A stretch of DNA of 64,000 nt from Desulfoluna butyratoxydans (GCF_900699765.1 NZ_CAADHO010000001.1:372001-436000); one strand, 5' to 3'; positions 43,989 to 53,604 are shown, counted from the first letter of the stretch. The notes: a model not told the origin generated them from the sequence alone. Made by a program: numbers and translations.

Positions 43989-45029
43989 ATGAGCGAGAAA
44001 ACGAAACTGACGTATGCTGATGCAGGCGTGGATATTGAAGAGGGCGCTGCGGCCGTTGAGAAGATGAAAGCCTATGTACAGGAAACCTTCACCAAGGGTG
44101 TCCTGGGTGGCCTGGGCGGGTTTGGCGGGCTCTTTGAGCTGGATCTGGAGGGCTACAAAAAGCCGGTGCTGGTCTCCGGTACCGACGGGGTGGGCACCAA
44201 GCTGAAAATCGCTTTTCTCACGGACGTCCACGATTCCGCCGGCATCGACCTGGTGGCCATGTGCGTCAACGATATCCTGGTCCAGGGCGCCAAGCCCCTC
44301 TTCTTCCTCGACTACATTGCAACGGGCCGCATCAGCTCCGACAAGGTGGCCGACATCGTCAAGGGCATTGCCGAGGGCTGCAAGCAGTCCGGGGCCTCCC
44401 TCATCGGCGGTGAGACCGCTGAGATGCCCGGTTTCTACACCGACGACGAGTACGACATCGCGGGCTTTACCGTGGGCATCGTTGAAAAAGAGAAGATCAT
44501 CGACGGCAGCAAGATCAAGGAGGGAGACGTCCTCATCGGCCTGCCCTCTTCGGGCATCCACTCCAACGGCTACTCCCTGGTGCGCAAGCTCTTCTTCGAC
44601 GTCCTGGAGATGAAGGTAAGCGATCAGGTGGACGAGCTGGGCATGACCCTGGGCGAGGCCCTCATCGCCCCCACCAAGATCTACGTCAAAGAGATCCTGG
44701 AGATCCTTGCCAACCACCCGGTCAACGGCATGGTCCACGTCACCGGCGGGGGCTTTACCGAAAACATCCCCCGGGTCCTGCCCGAGGGCCTGGGTGCCGA
44801 TATCACCATGGGCAGCTGGGAGATGCATCCCCTCTTCCCCCTGATCTAGGAGAAGGGCAACATCGACGAAGCCGAGATGTTCAAGACCTTTAACATGGGC
44901 ATCGGCTTTATCCTCGCCGTGGACCCGGCAGAAGCCGACGCCGTCATGGCCACCATCGATGCCATGGGCGAAAAAGCCTACCGCGTCGGCACCGTCACCC
45001 AGGGCGAAGGGGTCCGGTACATCAAGTAA
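43989..45029 (+). pseudogene. purM: Phosphoribosylformylglycinamidine cyclo-ligase with in-frame TAG at codon 287
   Basis: The gene encodes AIR synthetase (FGAM to AIR, step 5 of purine synthesis) with intact PurM signatures: [21 protein letters not shown] and [20 protein letters not shown]. At 44847-44849 a TAG replaces the Gln codon expected in the conserved LIQEKGNIDEAEMFKTFNMG segment. In the same frame the protein resumes as EKGNIDEAEMFKTFNMGIGF and ends at 45029, giving 346 codons, the family's full length. A single C-to-T change explains it. Options are a nonsense mutation, an assembly or sequencing error, or amber readthrough. GAGGATAAAG precedes the ATG. The 5' fragment alone would be 286 residues. 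Confidence 0.88.
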
Positions 45030-45060
45030 AAAAACGGTTGTAACTATTCAGCTCAAACAA

Positions 45061-45232
45061 GCCTCCGGCGGCCCTGCCGGGGGCCAACCTTATTAGCCTG
45101 ATTTATAAAACCGGGTTTGACAAACAGGTATTCAGCAAGCCTTTCCTGGCTCCGCCGAAATAATGTCCACTTTTTCACATTGGAAACGTTTTTTGCGGAG
45201 CTTTTTTTTAAAAAAAGCGACCCGCCGGAGGC
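45061..45232 (+). repeat. Intergenic repeat family A, copy 4
   Basis: It starts GCCTCCGGCGGCCCTGCCGG, carries GACAAACAGG and ends with the GCGGAGC T/A hairpin and CGACCCGCCGGAGGC. It follows purM by 31 bases and could end pur operon transcription. The remaining ~390 bases up to the activase gene show no gene. Confidence 0.75.
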
Positions 45233-45620
45233 AAGCTGAACAGTGACAAAACCGGTAACAAAGTGGGTCTCTTTGCCACAGAACAACAGAATGGAACCCT
45301 CCATCCCCTCGCACCCGAACCACCTTTTTTCACCATGCCACCCCCCGCCATCTGCGGCGATACGCCTTCCCAGCCACTTTTTCTCCCAAGACACCCATTG
45401 AATTTTTTCTTCATTATCTTCGGTATTTTGGTATCATTGAGCGTACCGTTTCCCGGGGTGACCGTCACCACACCCGAACGTTTCTGAAACGCGTTGCCGC
45501 TCGCCAGCGCCAAAGCGCCCCGCACCCTGCCTTTTTTCCATGAAAACCCTGCGGCTCAATCCGCGCATGGCGTGCCTTCCCACAACAGATAACCGCAACC
45601 ATCATGAAAGACCACTTGCC

Positions 45621-48600
45621 ATGAAACACTACGCTGTCGGTTTTGACATCGGTACGGATTCTGTGCACTCGGTTGTTCTGACGCCCCGGTTGGAGGTGGA
45701 GTACGCCCCGGAGGCCCTGATGCACTTCGGCAACCCCGCAGACGCCCTTAAAGAGATATTTGACGAAATCATCTCTCGCTACGGCCAGGAGAACATCGCC
45801 ACCACGGCCTTTACCGGAAGCGGCGGCGAATACTTTGCCCAGGCCCTGAAGGTCCCCTTTTTCTACGACACCCTCACCATCCCCGCCGGCGTGGGTCTCA
45901 TTGCGCCGTGGGCCGACCACATTTTTCACATCGGGGCCAAGGATCCTTACTATTTCAAGCGGGAGACCATCCAGGAGGCAAACGGATCCAGGGCTTTTGT
46001 GCCGGACCACGCCACCGGCACCAAATGCGGCGGGGGCAGCGGCATCCTCATGGCCAAGCAGTGCCGCCGATTTTTTGAAGGGGAGGTGCCCGTCAGCCTG
46101 GGGGACGACCGCAAAACCAACCGGGCTCTTCTCCAGCAGCAACTGGAGACCATCTTCGGCAAAGCCGAAGGGGCCTTGGGGGCGGCCACCCGGGACATCG
46201 ACGTGGGGGGCCGTTGCGGGGTGGTGATCCAGTCCGACATGATTCACCTTCAGAACCGGGGGGAAGAGATCCCCAACATCCTGAAAGGCCTGTGCGACCG
46301 CATCGTCAAAAACTACCGGTCCGATGTCCTCAAAACCAGGGCCTTCGGCGAATCCGAGCGGGCCGTAGTCACCGGGGGGATCTTCGGAAACCACCACCTG
46401 GTGGCCCTCCTCGCCCGTACCTTAAACCTCTCCATTGAGGTGCCCGAACTCTTCCGCAGTGCAGGTGCCATCGGAGCCGTGATCTGTGCCGGGCATGTTC
46501 CGGCCACCTTCCGAAGCGAGGCCCTTACCGCCCTGTCCCAGGCGGAAAAGAGCACCATCAAGACCGCCCCTGCCCTCTCCACGGCCCTGGACAAGGTGCG
46601 CATCTACGACGAACCCGTCCGCACCACCAAAATCAGGGACCTGTCGGTGTTCGACACAGACGGCCCTGCCCACCGAGAAGTCATCCTGGGCATGGACGGC
46701 GGCTCCACCACCACCAAGGCCATTGTGGCCGACGCCTCAACCCTTGCCATCGTGGCTGAAATCTGTCTCAACACCAACGGCCGTCCCCTTCAGGCCGCAA
46801 AGGAGATCTTCCGACAGATACGGGGCACCCTGGGAAACGATCTCACCATCCGGGCCGTGGCTTACACGGGCTCGTCCGGGGCCTTCTACCACAAGCTCTT
46901 CACCGACACGGGGAAAAACCCGGACCTCGCGTCCATGGACATCGTCAAGGACGAGATCACCTGCCACGCCTACGGGGTAAAACACTTCAACGACAAGGTG
47001 GACACCATCTTCGAGCTGGGGGGCCAGGACGCCAAGTTCACCCTCTTCAACACGGACGGCACCGTCAAAAAATCCCGCATGAACTTAAGCTGCATGGCCG
47101 GCACCGGCCAGACCATGCAGAACATGGTGGAGATGATCGGCCTGGATATCGGCACGAGCTTCCATGAGTACGCCTTAAGGGCCGAAAGGACCCCCATCGT
47201 GGACGACACCTGCGGCGTCTTCACCGAGGCCGGCATCGCCCGCCTCGTGGCCCTGGGATTTCCCAAGGAGGAGGTGGCCGCGGCCATCGCCTACGGGTTC
47301 ATGGGGGGCTACGTCAACAAGTTCATCGGCAACGAGCCCTTCGGCGAGTTCGCCTCGGCCCAGGGCGGCCCCTTCAAGGGCAAAGCCTGCCTTGCCGCCC
47401 TCTCCCTGCACACGGACATGGAGGTGCACGCCTTTCCCCACCGTCAGCTCTTCGGCGCCCTGGGGGCCGCCATTGCCGCCCACCAGGCCTTGGAGACCTG
47501 CCGCAAAAAGGGAATACCTGCGGACTGCAAATTCAGGGGCCTGGGCCTTGCCGACACCGAGTTCACCACCTCCGAGGCCCTCTGCAGCCGCCTGGTCCCA
47601 GACTCCTGTTCCTTGAAAGACTGCAAACTCCAGGTCTACACCGTGGGCCACGATCGGGTCCTCTCGGGCGGGGCCTGCCCCAAGGGAAACACGGACTCGG
47701 GCTCGGCCAAGGCGCCGGACTACGTGGCCAAGTACAAGAAGATCATGAACCGCCACCTCCAGCGGTTTACGACGCCCCTGGACGCGCCCTCGGACACGGA
47801 GCGGGTCCTGATCCCCCGAAGCCTCACCTTCCTTAACGAAAAAGGGATCTTTTACGCGGCCCTTTATCATTCCCTGGGCTTTGAGGTGGCCCTCTCCCCG
47901 GAGTCCGACGACCGGATCACAAACTTGGGGATCCACTACTCCCACTCCGAGACCTGCTTTCCGGTGAAACTGGCCCACGGCCACGCCGCCTTTCTCAAAG
48001 AGCACGTCCGGCAAGGAAAGGACAAAATCCTGCTGGTCAACGCCATCGGCGCCCTGTGGGAGAAAAACCGATTCTGCCCCTATGTGGCCGGAGACGGATT
48101 CCTGGCCAAAGATGCCGTGGGCATTGCCAACGGGGACGTGCTGCTTCCGGTGCTCCACTTCGATGATCCGGCCCACCCCCTGGAAAAGGCGGTGTGGGAG
48201 GACCTCTCCCGGGTGTTCGGCACCCGCTTCACCCTGGGCCGGGTGTTCGAGGCCGTGGAAAGTGCCCGCAAAGCCGAGGCCGAATGCCTCTTTGACATCT
48301 ACAGCCGGGGAGAAAAGATCATCGCAGGGCTTACGGCCAAGGGGGAAAACATCTTCATGGGCATCGGCCGGGGCTACACCCTGCTGGACAACAAGGCAGG
48401 ATCCCGTATCCACGAACTCTTCGCCTCCCACGGTCTTCACTTTGTGCCCGCCTTTTTCACCAGGCCCCCGGAGTTCGATATCAACGACATTGCTGAAAAC
48501 ATGTACTGGGTCCAGGGCAAAACCATCATCCGGTACACCCTGGAGACCGCCCTGGGACCGAATCTCTACCCGGTGCGGGCCACCAACTTCAACTGCGGCA

Positions 48601-50084
48601 CCGACTCCATCCTCCTCTACCATGAGGAGGCCATCATGAACAAAGCGGGGAAACCCCACCTGATCCTCCAGACCGACGGCCACTCCAGCAACGCCCAGTT
48701 CGGCACCCGCACCCTGGCCAACAACGAGGTGGTGAAAACCCATCGGCCCAAACCCGTTCGCTTAGGGGACTTCCGGCGAAACATCCGCCCGGTGGTTCTC
48801 AAAAACAAGCGCATCGGCATTCCCTACATGGGGGACAACTCCCATGTGCTGGCCGCCACCTTCCGAAGCATGGGCTTCACCGCCGAGGTCATGCCCACCC
48901 AGACCGGCAGGGCCCAGGAGATTGCCCGCAAGATGGTGGGCACCAATACCTGCATGCCCTTTGCCTACCAGGTGGGGGACTGCCTGGCGTGGCTCTACAG
49001 CCTCATGGACCAGGGCATCAACCCCAACACCGAAGCCGTGGTCTTCCAGCCCATGGCCCAGGGCCCCTGCCGGTTCGGCCAGTACCATGTGATCTTAAAG
49101 CAGCTCTTCCGGGAAAACGGCCTGGGCAACGTGGACATCCTGAGCCCGGATGCGGAAAAGGATTACACCAACGTGCCCGTCTCCGACTGGGAGATCCTGA
49201 AGCAGGCGGCCGGGCTCTTCAAGGGAACCTCCTGCCTGGACATCCTGGGCAACGCCCTGTTGCGGACACGGCCCTACGAGAAAGAGGCGGGGTCGACCCA
49301 GGCCCTCTACGACAGCCTCACCGACGAGCTCTACGCCATGGTGTTCCGGCGCGCCGGCTCCAAGGCCTTTGTGGCGTTCATGGCCCGGGCCCAGGAAGGA
49401 TTTCAGGACCTCATCGACCCGGGCATCCCCAGAAAACCCGTGGTGGTCATCAACGGAGAGATCTTCGTAAGGCTCCACCGCAACGCGAACCAGGAGTCCA
49501 TCCTGCTTCTGGAAAAATACGGGCTGGAGGTGATGCTCTCCCCCCTGGGCCAGTGGATGGGGTACACCAACAAGACGGCCATCCAGGAGTTCAAAAAAGC
49601 CTACAACTGGAAACGCCTGGTCCTGTCCATGATCAAAAAAAGCTACATGCAGAGCCGGGGCAAAAAACTCACCGCTCCCTTCCGGGACTTTCTCAAAGGC
49701 AGGGAGAGCCACGACTCCGAGCACCTCCTCAGCCAGATCCAGAAAGACCTGGTATACGACCGGCACATCCAGGGAGAATCGCCCATTTCCATCGGCGAGG
49801 CCTACCTCTTCACCAAAGGAGAGATGCCCCGCATCAGCGGCATCTACCACGTGGGCCCCTTCGGGTGCATGCAGGAGACAGCAGCCACCTCCCAGATCCA
49901 GTCCATCACCCAAAGGCACAGGATGCACGCCGGCTCTCCGTCCGATCGCATCGTGCCCTTCATGGACGCGGTCTTCGGGGATTCGGAGCTGCCCAACCTG
50001 GAAGCGGAAATCGCCGCCTTTGCCCAGAAGTGCTACCTGAAACAGGAGATGCAGGGAAATCAGGGGATAGGGGATAGGGGATAG
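45621..50084 (+). CDS. Giant CoA-dehydratase activase (BadF/HgdC-type tandem domains)
   Basis: The protein has 1487 residues: two ASKHA-fold activase domains in tandem (first ~1-300 with GFDIGTDSVHSVVL; second ~355-620 with GMDGGSTTTKAIV and the cluster/nucleotide motif CMAGTGQT), then a DUF2229-like region (~690-900; HSETCFPVKLAHGHAAFL) and HgdB-like C-terminal segments with NTCMPFAYQVGDCL and GPFGCMQE. Activases use ATP to inject an electron into 2-hydroxyacyl-CoA dehydratases or benzoyl-CoA reductases; the long form has no known partner here. The start at 45621 is chosen for homology-like beginning; the ribosome binding site is weak. The last residues and the TAG stop come from a heptanucleotide repeat, so the C-terminal end is variable in evolution. 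Confidence 0.87.
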   Translation: MKHYAVGFDIGTDSVHSVVLTPRLEVEYAPEALMHFGNPADALKEIFDEIISRYGQENIATTAFTGSGGEYFAQALKVPFFYDTLTIPAGVGLIAPWADHIFHIGAKDPYYFKRETIQEANGSRAFVPDHATGTKCGGGSGILMAKQCRRFFEGEVPVSLGDDRKTNRALLQQQLETIFGKAEGALGAATRDIDVGGRCGVVIQSDMIHLQNRGEEIPNILKGLCDRIVKNYRSDVLKTRAFGESERAVVTGGIFGNHHLVALLARTLNLSIEVPELFRSAGAIGAVICAGHVPATFRSEALTALSQAEKSTIKTAPALSTALDKVRIYDEPVRTTKIRDLSVFDTDGPAHREVILGMDGGSTTTKAIVADASTLAIVAEICLNTNGRPLQAAKEIFRQIRGTLGNDLTIRAVAYTGSSGAFYHKLFTDTGKNPDLASMDIVKDEITCHAYGVKHFNDKVDTIFELGGQDAKFTLFNTDGTVKKSRMNLSCMAGTGQTMQNMVEMIGLDIGTSFHEYALRAERTPIVDDTCGVFTEAGIARLVALGFPKEEVAAAIAYGFMGGYVNKFIGNEPFGEFASAQGGPFKGKACLAALSLHTDMEVHAFPHRQLFGALGAAIAAHQALETCRKKGIPADCKFRGLGLADTEFTTSEALCSRLVPDSCSLKDCKLQVYTVGHDRVLSGGACPKGNTDSGSAKAPDYVAKYKKIMNRHLQRFTTPLDAPSDTERVLIPRSLTFLNEKGIFYAALYHSLGFEVALSPESDDRITNLGIHYSHSETCFPVKLAHGHAAFLKEHVRQGKDKILLVNAIGALWEKNRFCPYVAGDGFLAKDAVGIANGDVLLPVLHFDDPAHPLEKAVWEDLSRVFGTRFTLGRVFEAVESARKAEAECLFDIYSRGEKIIAGLTAKGENIFMGIGRGYTLLDNKAGSRIHELFASHGLHFVPAFFTRPPEFDINDIAENMYWVQGKTIIRYTLETALGPNLYPVRATNFNCGTDSILLYHEEAIMNKAGKPHLILQTDGHSSNAQFGTRTLANNEVVKTHRPKPVRLGDFRRNIRPVVLKNKRIGIPYMGDNSHVLAATFRSMGFTAEVMPTQTGRAQEIARKMVGTNTCMPFAYQVGDCLAWLYSLMDQGINPNTEAVVFQPMAQGPCRFGQYHVILKQLFRENGLGNVDILSPDAEKDYTNVPVSDWEILKQAAGLFKGTSCLDILGNALLRTRPYEKEAGSTQALYDSLTDELYAMVFRRAGSKAFVAFMARAQEGFQDLIDPGIPRKPVVVINGEIFVRLHRNANQESILLLEKYGLEVMLSPLGQWMGYTNKTAIQEFKKAYNWKRLVLSMIKKSYMQSRGKKLTAPFRDFLKGRESHDSEHLLSQIQKDLVYDRHIQGESPISIGEAYLFTKGEMPRISGIYHVGPFGCMQETAATSQIQSITQRHRMHAGSPSDRIVPFMDAVFGDSELPNLEAEIAAFAQKCYLKQEMQGNQGIGDRG

Positions 50085-50111
50085 GGGATAGGGGATAGGG
50101 GATAGGGGATA
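50063..50111 (+). repeat. Seven-copy heptanucleotide array (GGGGATA)
   Basis: Seven exact copies of GGGGATA stand head to tail and overlap the 3' end of the activase gene. Because seven is not a multiple of three, TAG occurs in all three frames within 21 bases. Copy number may vary by slippage. Confidence 0.95.
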
Positions 50112-50235
50112 GGAAAAATGCTGTATGATAGGCCCCTTGGTAAAGAAAAACCAAGGTCATGAGAAAAAAAAGATAGAGGCTTCGGGCGCCTGACCGTATA
50201 CTGACGCATCAACAGCCAACAGAGAGGACCGACAC

Positions 50236-50700
50236 ATGACATTCGCACGCACCCTGGCAGCTTTCACCCTCATGGCCCTTCTCGCCCTGCCCGTCCCCTT
50301 CGCCCATGCCGCCTCAAAGGGACAGACCGTCTATGTTCCGGTCTACTCCCATATCTACAGCGGGAACATGGGAAAGCCCTTTGACCTGGCCGTGACCTTG
50401 AGCATCCGCAACACCGACCCCCACAGCCCCATCACCATCAACCGGGTGGACTACTACGGCTCCGACGGCAAACTCCTCAGGCGCCACGTCAGCAAGCCCC
50501 AGACCATCGCGCCCCTGGCCGCCACCCGCTTCATCCTCAAAGAGTCCGACAAGACCGGAGGCTCCGGCGCCAGCTTCATCGTCTCCTGGGAAGCAGGCAG
50601 CCCCATCTCTCCGGCCCTCATCGAGACCATCATGATCAGCACCCGGGCACAGCAGGGTATCTCCTTTACCTCAAGGGCCCAAGTCATCCGGGAAAAATAA
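50236..50700 (+). CDS. Secreted DUF3124 protein
   Basis: The 154-residue protein has a signal peptide (FTLMALLALPVPFAHAA) and a mature beta-rich domain matching DUF3124: QTVYVPVYSHIYSG, DLAVTLSIRNTD and ATRFILKESDKTGGSGASFI. The function is unknown; a periplasmic location is likely. AGAGAGGACC precedes the ATG. It lies ~150 bases after the activase gene and its heptamer array, so it probably has its own promoter. Repeat C begins right after its stop codon. Confidence 0.85.
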   Translation: MTFARTLAAFTLMALLALPVPFAHAASKGQTVYVPVYSHIYSGNMGKPFDLAVTLSIRNTDPHSPITINRVDYYGSDGKLLRRHVSKPQTIAPLAATRFILKESDKTGGSGASFIVSWEAGSPISPALIETIMISTRAQQGISFTSRAQVIREK

Positions 50701-50704
50701 CCCT

Positions 50705-50772
50705 GTGTTTCGCGAATGCTCCACCCCTCGTTCCTCGGGGTGTCGCATTCGCTTACGGGCTGCGCCCGTGGG
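50705..50772 (+). repeat. Repeat family C, copy 3
   Basis: GTTTCGCGAATGCTCC, the hairpin CACCCCTCGTTCCTCGGGGTG and GCATTCGCTTACGGGCTGCG repeat the unit seen at 3719 and 43716. Confidence 0.65.
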
Positions 50773-50821
50773 CAGTGGCTTGGGTATTCATGGTCAAAAA
50801 ACGTCAACCGATTCTGGTAAA

Positions 50822-51335
50822 GCAATAGCACCGCTTCCTCGTTCCCAAGCTCCGCCTGGGAATGCTCCCCGGAGGCTCTGCCTCCATCTTTTGATGCCAC
50901 CGAAGCCTGTGAGCCCCCCACTGTTTGATTTCATACATCGGCAAGGCAGAGCCTTGCGCCCGACACTCCCAGGCAGAGCCTGGGAGCGAGAGTAAGGAAC
51001 TCACAACGGCGTAACGAAAAAATGCCCCCGGCAAATCCCAGGAGGCATTCAGATGAAAACCCATTCCGAAAAAGTAACGGCACCGCCTCCTCGTTCCCAG
51101 GCTCCGCCTGGGAATGCTCCCCGGAGGCTCAGCCTCCGTCTTTTGATGCCACCGAAGCCTGTGAGTCCCCCCACTGTTTAATTTCATACTCCGGCAAGGC
51201 AAAGCCTTGCGCCCGACACACCCAGGCGGAGCCTGGGAGCGAGAGTAAGGAACTCACAACGGCGTAACGAAAAAATGCCCCCGGCAAATCACCGGAGGCA
51301 TTCAGATGAATACCGGTTCTACAAAGTAACAGCAC
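50822..51335 (+). repeat. Tandem duplication, two ~252-bp units
   Basis: Two copies of a ~252-base unit run head to tail (GTTCCC of unit one at 50841, of unit two at 51093) and a third begins near 51320 before losing similarity. Each unit contains the hairpin TTCCCAGGCTCCGCCTGGGAA or a close variant, GCAAGGCA...TGCCTTGC-like arms, CCAGGC(A/G)GAGCCTGGG and a closing ATGCCCCCGGCAAATC box. ORFs of ~80 codons in both strands follow the repeat and are not believed to be genes. Confidence 0.85.
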
Positions 51336-51381
51336 CACGTCCTCACCCGGCCAAATCTTGTGACAATACGCATACAGTCAC

Positions 51382-51500
51382 CAGCGTTGGTGGCGGGCGA
51401 AGCCCGCGGCGAACGCCCTTGCGATTTGCCCTGAGGAACGAAGGGCGAAACGCAAGGGCAATCAGCTTTCGAGGTGGCTCACCTCGCCGCCGGAGGCTGT
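51382..51500 (-). repeat. Repeat family B, copy 4
   Basis: GGCGGGCGAAGCCCGC, the inverted CCCTTGCGATTTGCCC/GGGCGAAACGCAAGGG and the GAGGTGGCTCACCTCGCCGCCGGAGGC end define it. It lies just after the cooS stop codon. Confidence 0.7.
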
Positions 51501-51527
51501 TTTTTCCTCCCTGAGCCCTTGTCTCAC

Positions 51528-53417
51528 TTAAGGCGTCCACCCCAGCCCCACCCGTTTGGCCGTAATGCGTCTGTCCAGGCGTTCAGCGGCCTCTTCCGGA
51601 TCTTTTTCAATGATAAACCGCGCGCCCACAAGGTCTTCAAGGCCTTCGGTGGCGAGGTGTGTCACGGTGTCGGAGCCCAGGATATTGGGGGGATGGCCCA
51701 GGTGGGTCTCGATGCCTGAGGCCACGGCGTAGAGACCGATGGCGGCGGCTTTTTCCGAGTACCACTCCGGGGAGGAGGCGGCCACGGGAAGGTCGGAGAT
51801 ATCCACCCCGCAGGTCTCGGCAAGGAGGGCGCAGAGCTGGAGGATGCGGGCGTTGTCCACGCAGCTGCCCATGTGGAGCACCGGGGGGATGCCCAGGGAT
51901 CCGCACACCTCTTTGAGCCCGGGACCGGCCATGTCGATGCCCTCGGGCACGAGGAGTCCGGCCTTGCCTGCGGCGGTGGTGACGCAGCCCGTCACCAGCA
52001 CGAGGATGTCCTTTTTAATAAGGGCCTTTGCCAGGCCCACGTTAAGGGCGTCCTGGGTGAACTTGGGGTTGTTGCATCCCACGATGCCCACCACGCCACG
52101 GATGGCACCTCGCTCCATGGCCTCGATGAGGGGATCGGGGGTGCCGCCCACGGCCGCCAGGATCGCCTCGTTGGAGAACCCGGTCATGATGGGGACCTGC
52201 GCGTCGGGGATGTCTACCCTGGAGGCATCCCGCTCAGCAAAGGCATCCACGGCCATGGAAACGATCTCCGTGGCCTTTTCCATGGCGTTTTCCGGATGAA
52301 TGTCAAAATGGGTGGCCCCTGTAAAACGCGCTTTGCCCGAGGTGGTGATAAACCGGGTGTGGTAGCAGCCGGAGATCTGGACCATGCTGGGCATGATGCA
52401 CTGATAGTCCACCACCACGGCTTCCACGGCGCCGGTGACAATGGAGAGTTCGGTCATGAGGTGGTTCCCGGCCATGGGAATCCCCTGGCGCATCAGCAGC
52501 TCGTTGCCCGTGCAGCACAGGCCGCAGACGTTGATGCCGGACGCCCCGACTGCCCGGGCCCGGTCCACAAGCTCCGGCAAGCGAGCCGCGGCAAGAATCA
52601 TCTCAGAGACCACGGGATTGTGGCCGTGAGCCAGGATGTTGACCTGGTCTTTCTTGAGCACCCCCAGGCTGGCCGTGGACTTGGACGGCGTGGGCGTGCC
52701 GAAGATAATATCCGAAAGCTCGGTGCCGATCATGGACCCGGCCCATCCGTCGGCAAGGGCCGTGCGCGCCGCGTGGATCAGGGTGCTCGGGGCGTCGTTG
52801 TCGCAGCCCATGTGGGTTCGGTGCATCATCTCGGCGATCTCACGGTCCACGCCCCGGGGGGTCATGCCCAGCTCTTTCCAGGTCTCGCGCCGACGTGCAG
52901 GCACCCTCTGTAAAAATGCCACCTCGGCCTTACGGCTCCCGAAATCCCCGAAGAGCACCTCGGCAAGGTCCCCGGCAATCTCCGTGTCAGGACGATCCCC
53001 TGTCTCCACGCCCAGCTCCCCGGCAATGCGCATGAGCTTGTCCCGGTCCCGGATCCCGTAGTCCGGGCACTGGCCCTCGGCCACCCCGGCCAGCACCTCG
53101 ATGAGGTCCCGGCCGTGGTCGGAGTGACCCGCAGCCCCGCCGGCGATAAACCGGCCGAAGTTGCGGGCCACCACCACATCTGCGTCGGCGCCGCACACGC
53201 CCCGCTGCATCTTGCCGCCCTTTTTCGGGCTGATGCGGCAGGGCCCCATGGTGCAGTTCCGACACGTGGTGCCGAGCTCGCAGAATTTGCAATGGGGGGT
53301 TTGCTGTTCAAGGCGCTCCCATGCCGTTTCAATGCCTTCGGTGCGGGCTTTTTTGATCATCGCCCGGGCGTCATCCCACATGGAAAGCTCTTCCACCGTC
53401 CGTTTTTCCTTTGCCAT
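51528..53417 (-). CDS. cooS: Anaerobic carbon-monoxide dehydrogenase, catalytic subunit
   Basis: The 629-residue protein is the Ni-Fe-S CODH (CO + H2O to CO2 + 2e- + 2H+). The N-terminus has the D- and B-cluster cysteine runs (CKFCELGTTCRNCTMGPCRI with a later GVCGAD), and the C-cluster surroundings NVCGLCCTGNE and GIVGCNNPK are present. The length equals the ~630-residue CooS family. No CooF, CooC or acetyl-CoA synthase gene is adjacent, so electrons may pass to a general ferredoxin. GGAGG before the ATG at 53417 sets the start. Upstream on the same strand is a CooA-like regulator, and a perfect CooA-type palindrome precedes the gene, so CO induction is likely. Confidence 0.95.
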   Translation of the reverse strand: MAKEKRTVEELSMWDDARAMIKKARTEGIETAWERLEQQTPHCKFCELGTTCRNCTMGPCRISPKKGGKMQRGVCGADADVVVARNFGRFIAGGAAGHSDHGRDLIEVLAGVAEGQCPDYGIRDRDKLMRIAGELGVETGDRPDTEIAGDLAEVLFGDFGSRKAEVAFLQRVPARRRETWKELGMTPRGVDREIAEMMHRTHMGCDNDAPSTLIHAARTALADGWAGSMIGTELSDIIFGTPTPSKSTASLGVLKKDQVNILAHGHNPVVSEMILAAARLPELVDRARAVGASGINVCGLCCTGNELLMRQGIPMAGNHLMTELSIVTGAVEAVVVDYQCIMPSMVQISGCYHTRFITTSGKARFTGATHFDIHPENAMEKATEIVSMAVDAFAERDASRVDIPDAQVPIMTGFSNEAILAAVGGTPDPLIEAMERGAIRGVVGIVGCNNPKFTQDALNVGLAKALIKKDILVLVTGCVTTAAGKAGLLVPEGIDMAGPGLKEVCGSLGIPPVLHMGSCVDNARILQLCALLAETCGVDISDLPVAASSPEWYSEKAAAIGLYAVASGIETHLGHPPNILGSDTVTHLATEGLEDLVGARFIIEKDPEEAAERLDRRITAKRVGLGWTP

Positions 53418-53498
53418 GCCGACCTCCTTCATCTCCCGGTGCCCACGCCTCGCAGAACCCTTCCGGCAAGGCCCGCAACACCCCAGAATTAGACCTTC

Positions 53499-53541
53499 AC
53501 CCTAGCACAGCCCATGGCCCGGTTCTGTCGGCAAGCCGACA
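53499..53541 (-). promoter_or_regulatory. Candidate CooA site and promoter of cooS
   Basis: TGTCGGCAAGCCGACA (53526-53541) is a perfect palindrome that fits the CooA consensus TGTCA-N6-CGACA with one base changed. On the minus strand a TAGGGT -10 candidate (53504-53499, preceded by TGTGC) places the palindrome centre at -41.5, the class II CRP/CooA activation distance. The promoter prediction is by eye. Confidence 0.6.
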
Positions 53542-53604
53542 TAACCCACCGAAGTAAGATGAATCAACAGGCCAACCAGGGCCAACGCACGTAACAATTC
53601 AGTT

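Noticed and set aside
44847..44849. Pyrrolysine insertion as the explanation for the purM TAG
   Set aside because: Not excluded, but TAG ends many genes here, no pyl gene is in the window and the site expects Gln, so a point mutation or sequence error is simpler.
50063..50111. Possible CRISPR array
   Set aside because: The units are seven bases with no spacers. The 252-bp tandem at 50822 also has no spacer pattern. No cas genes are present.
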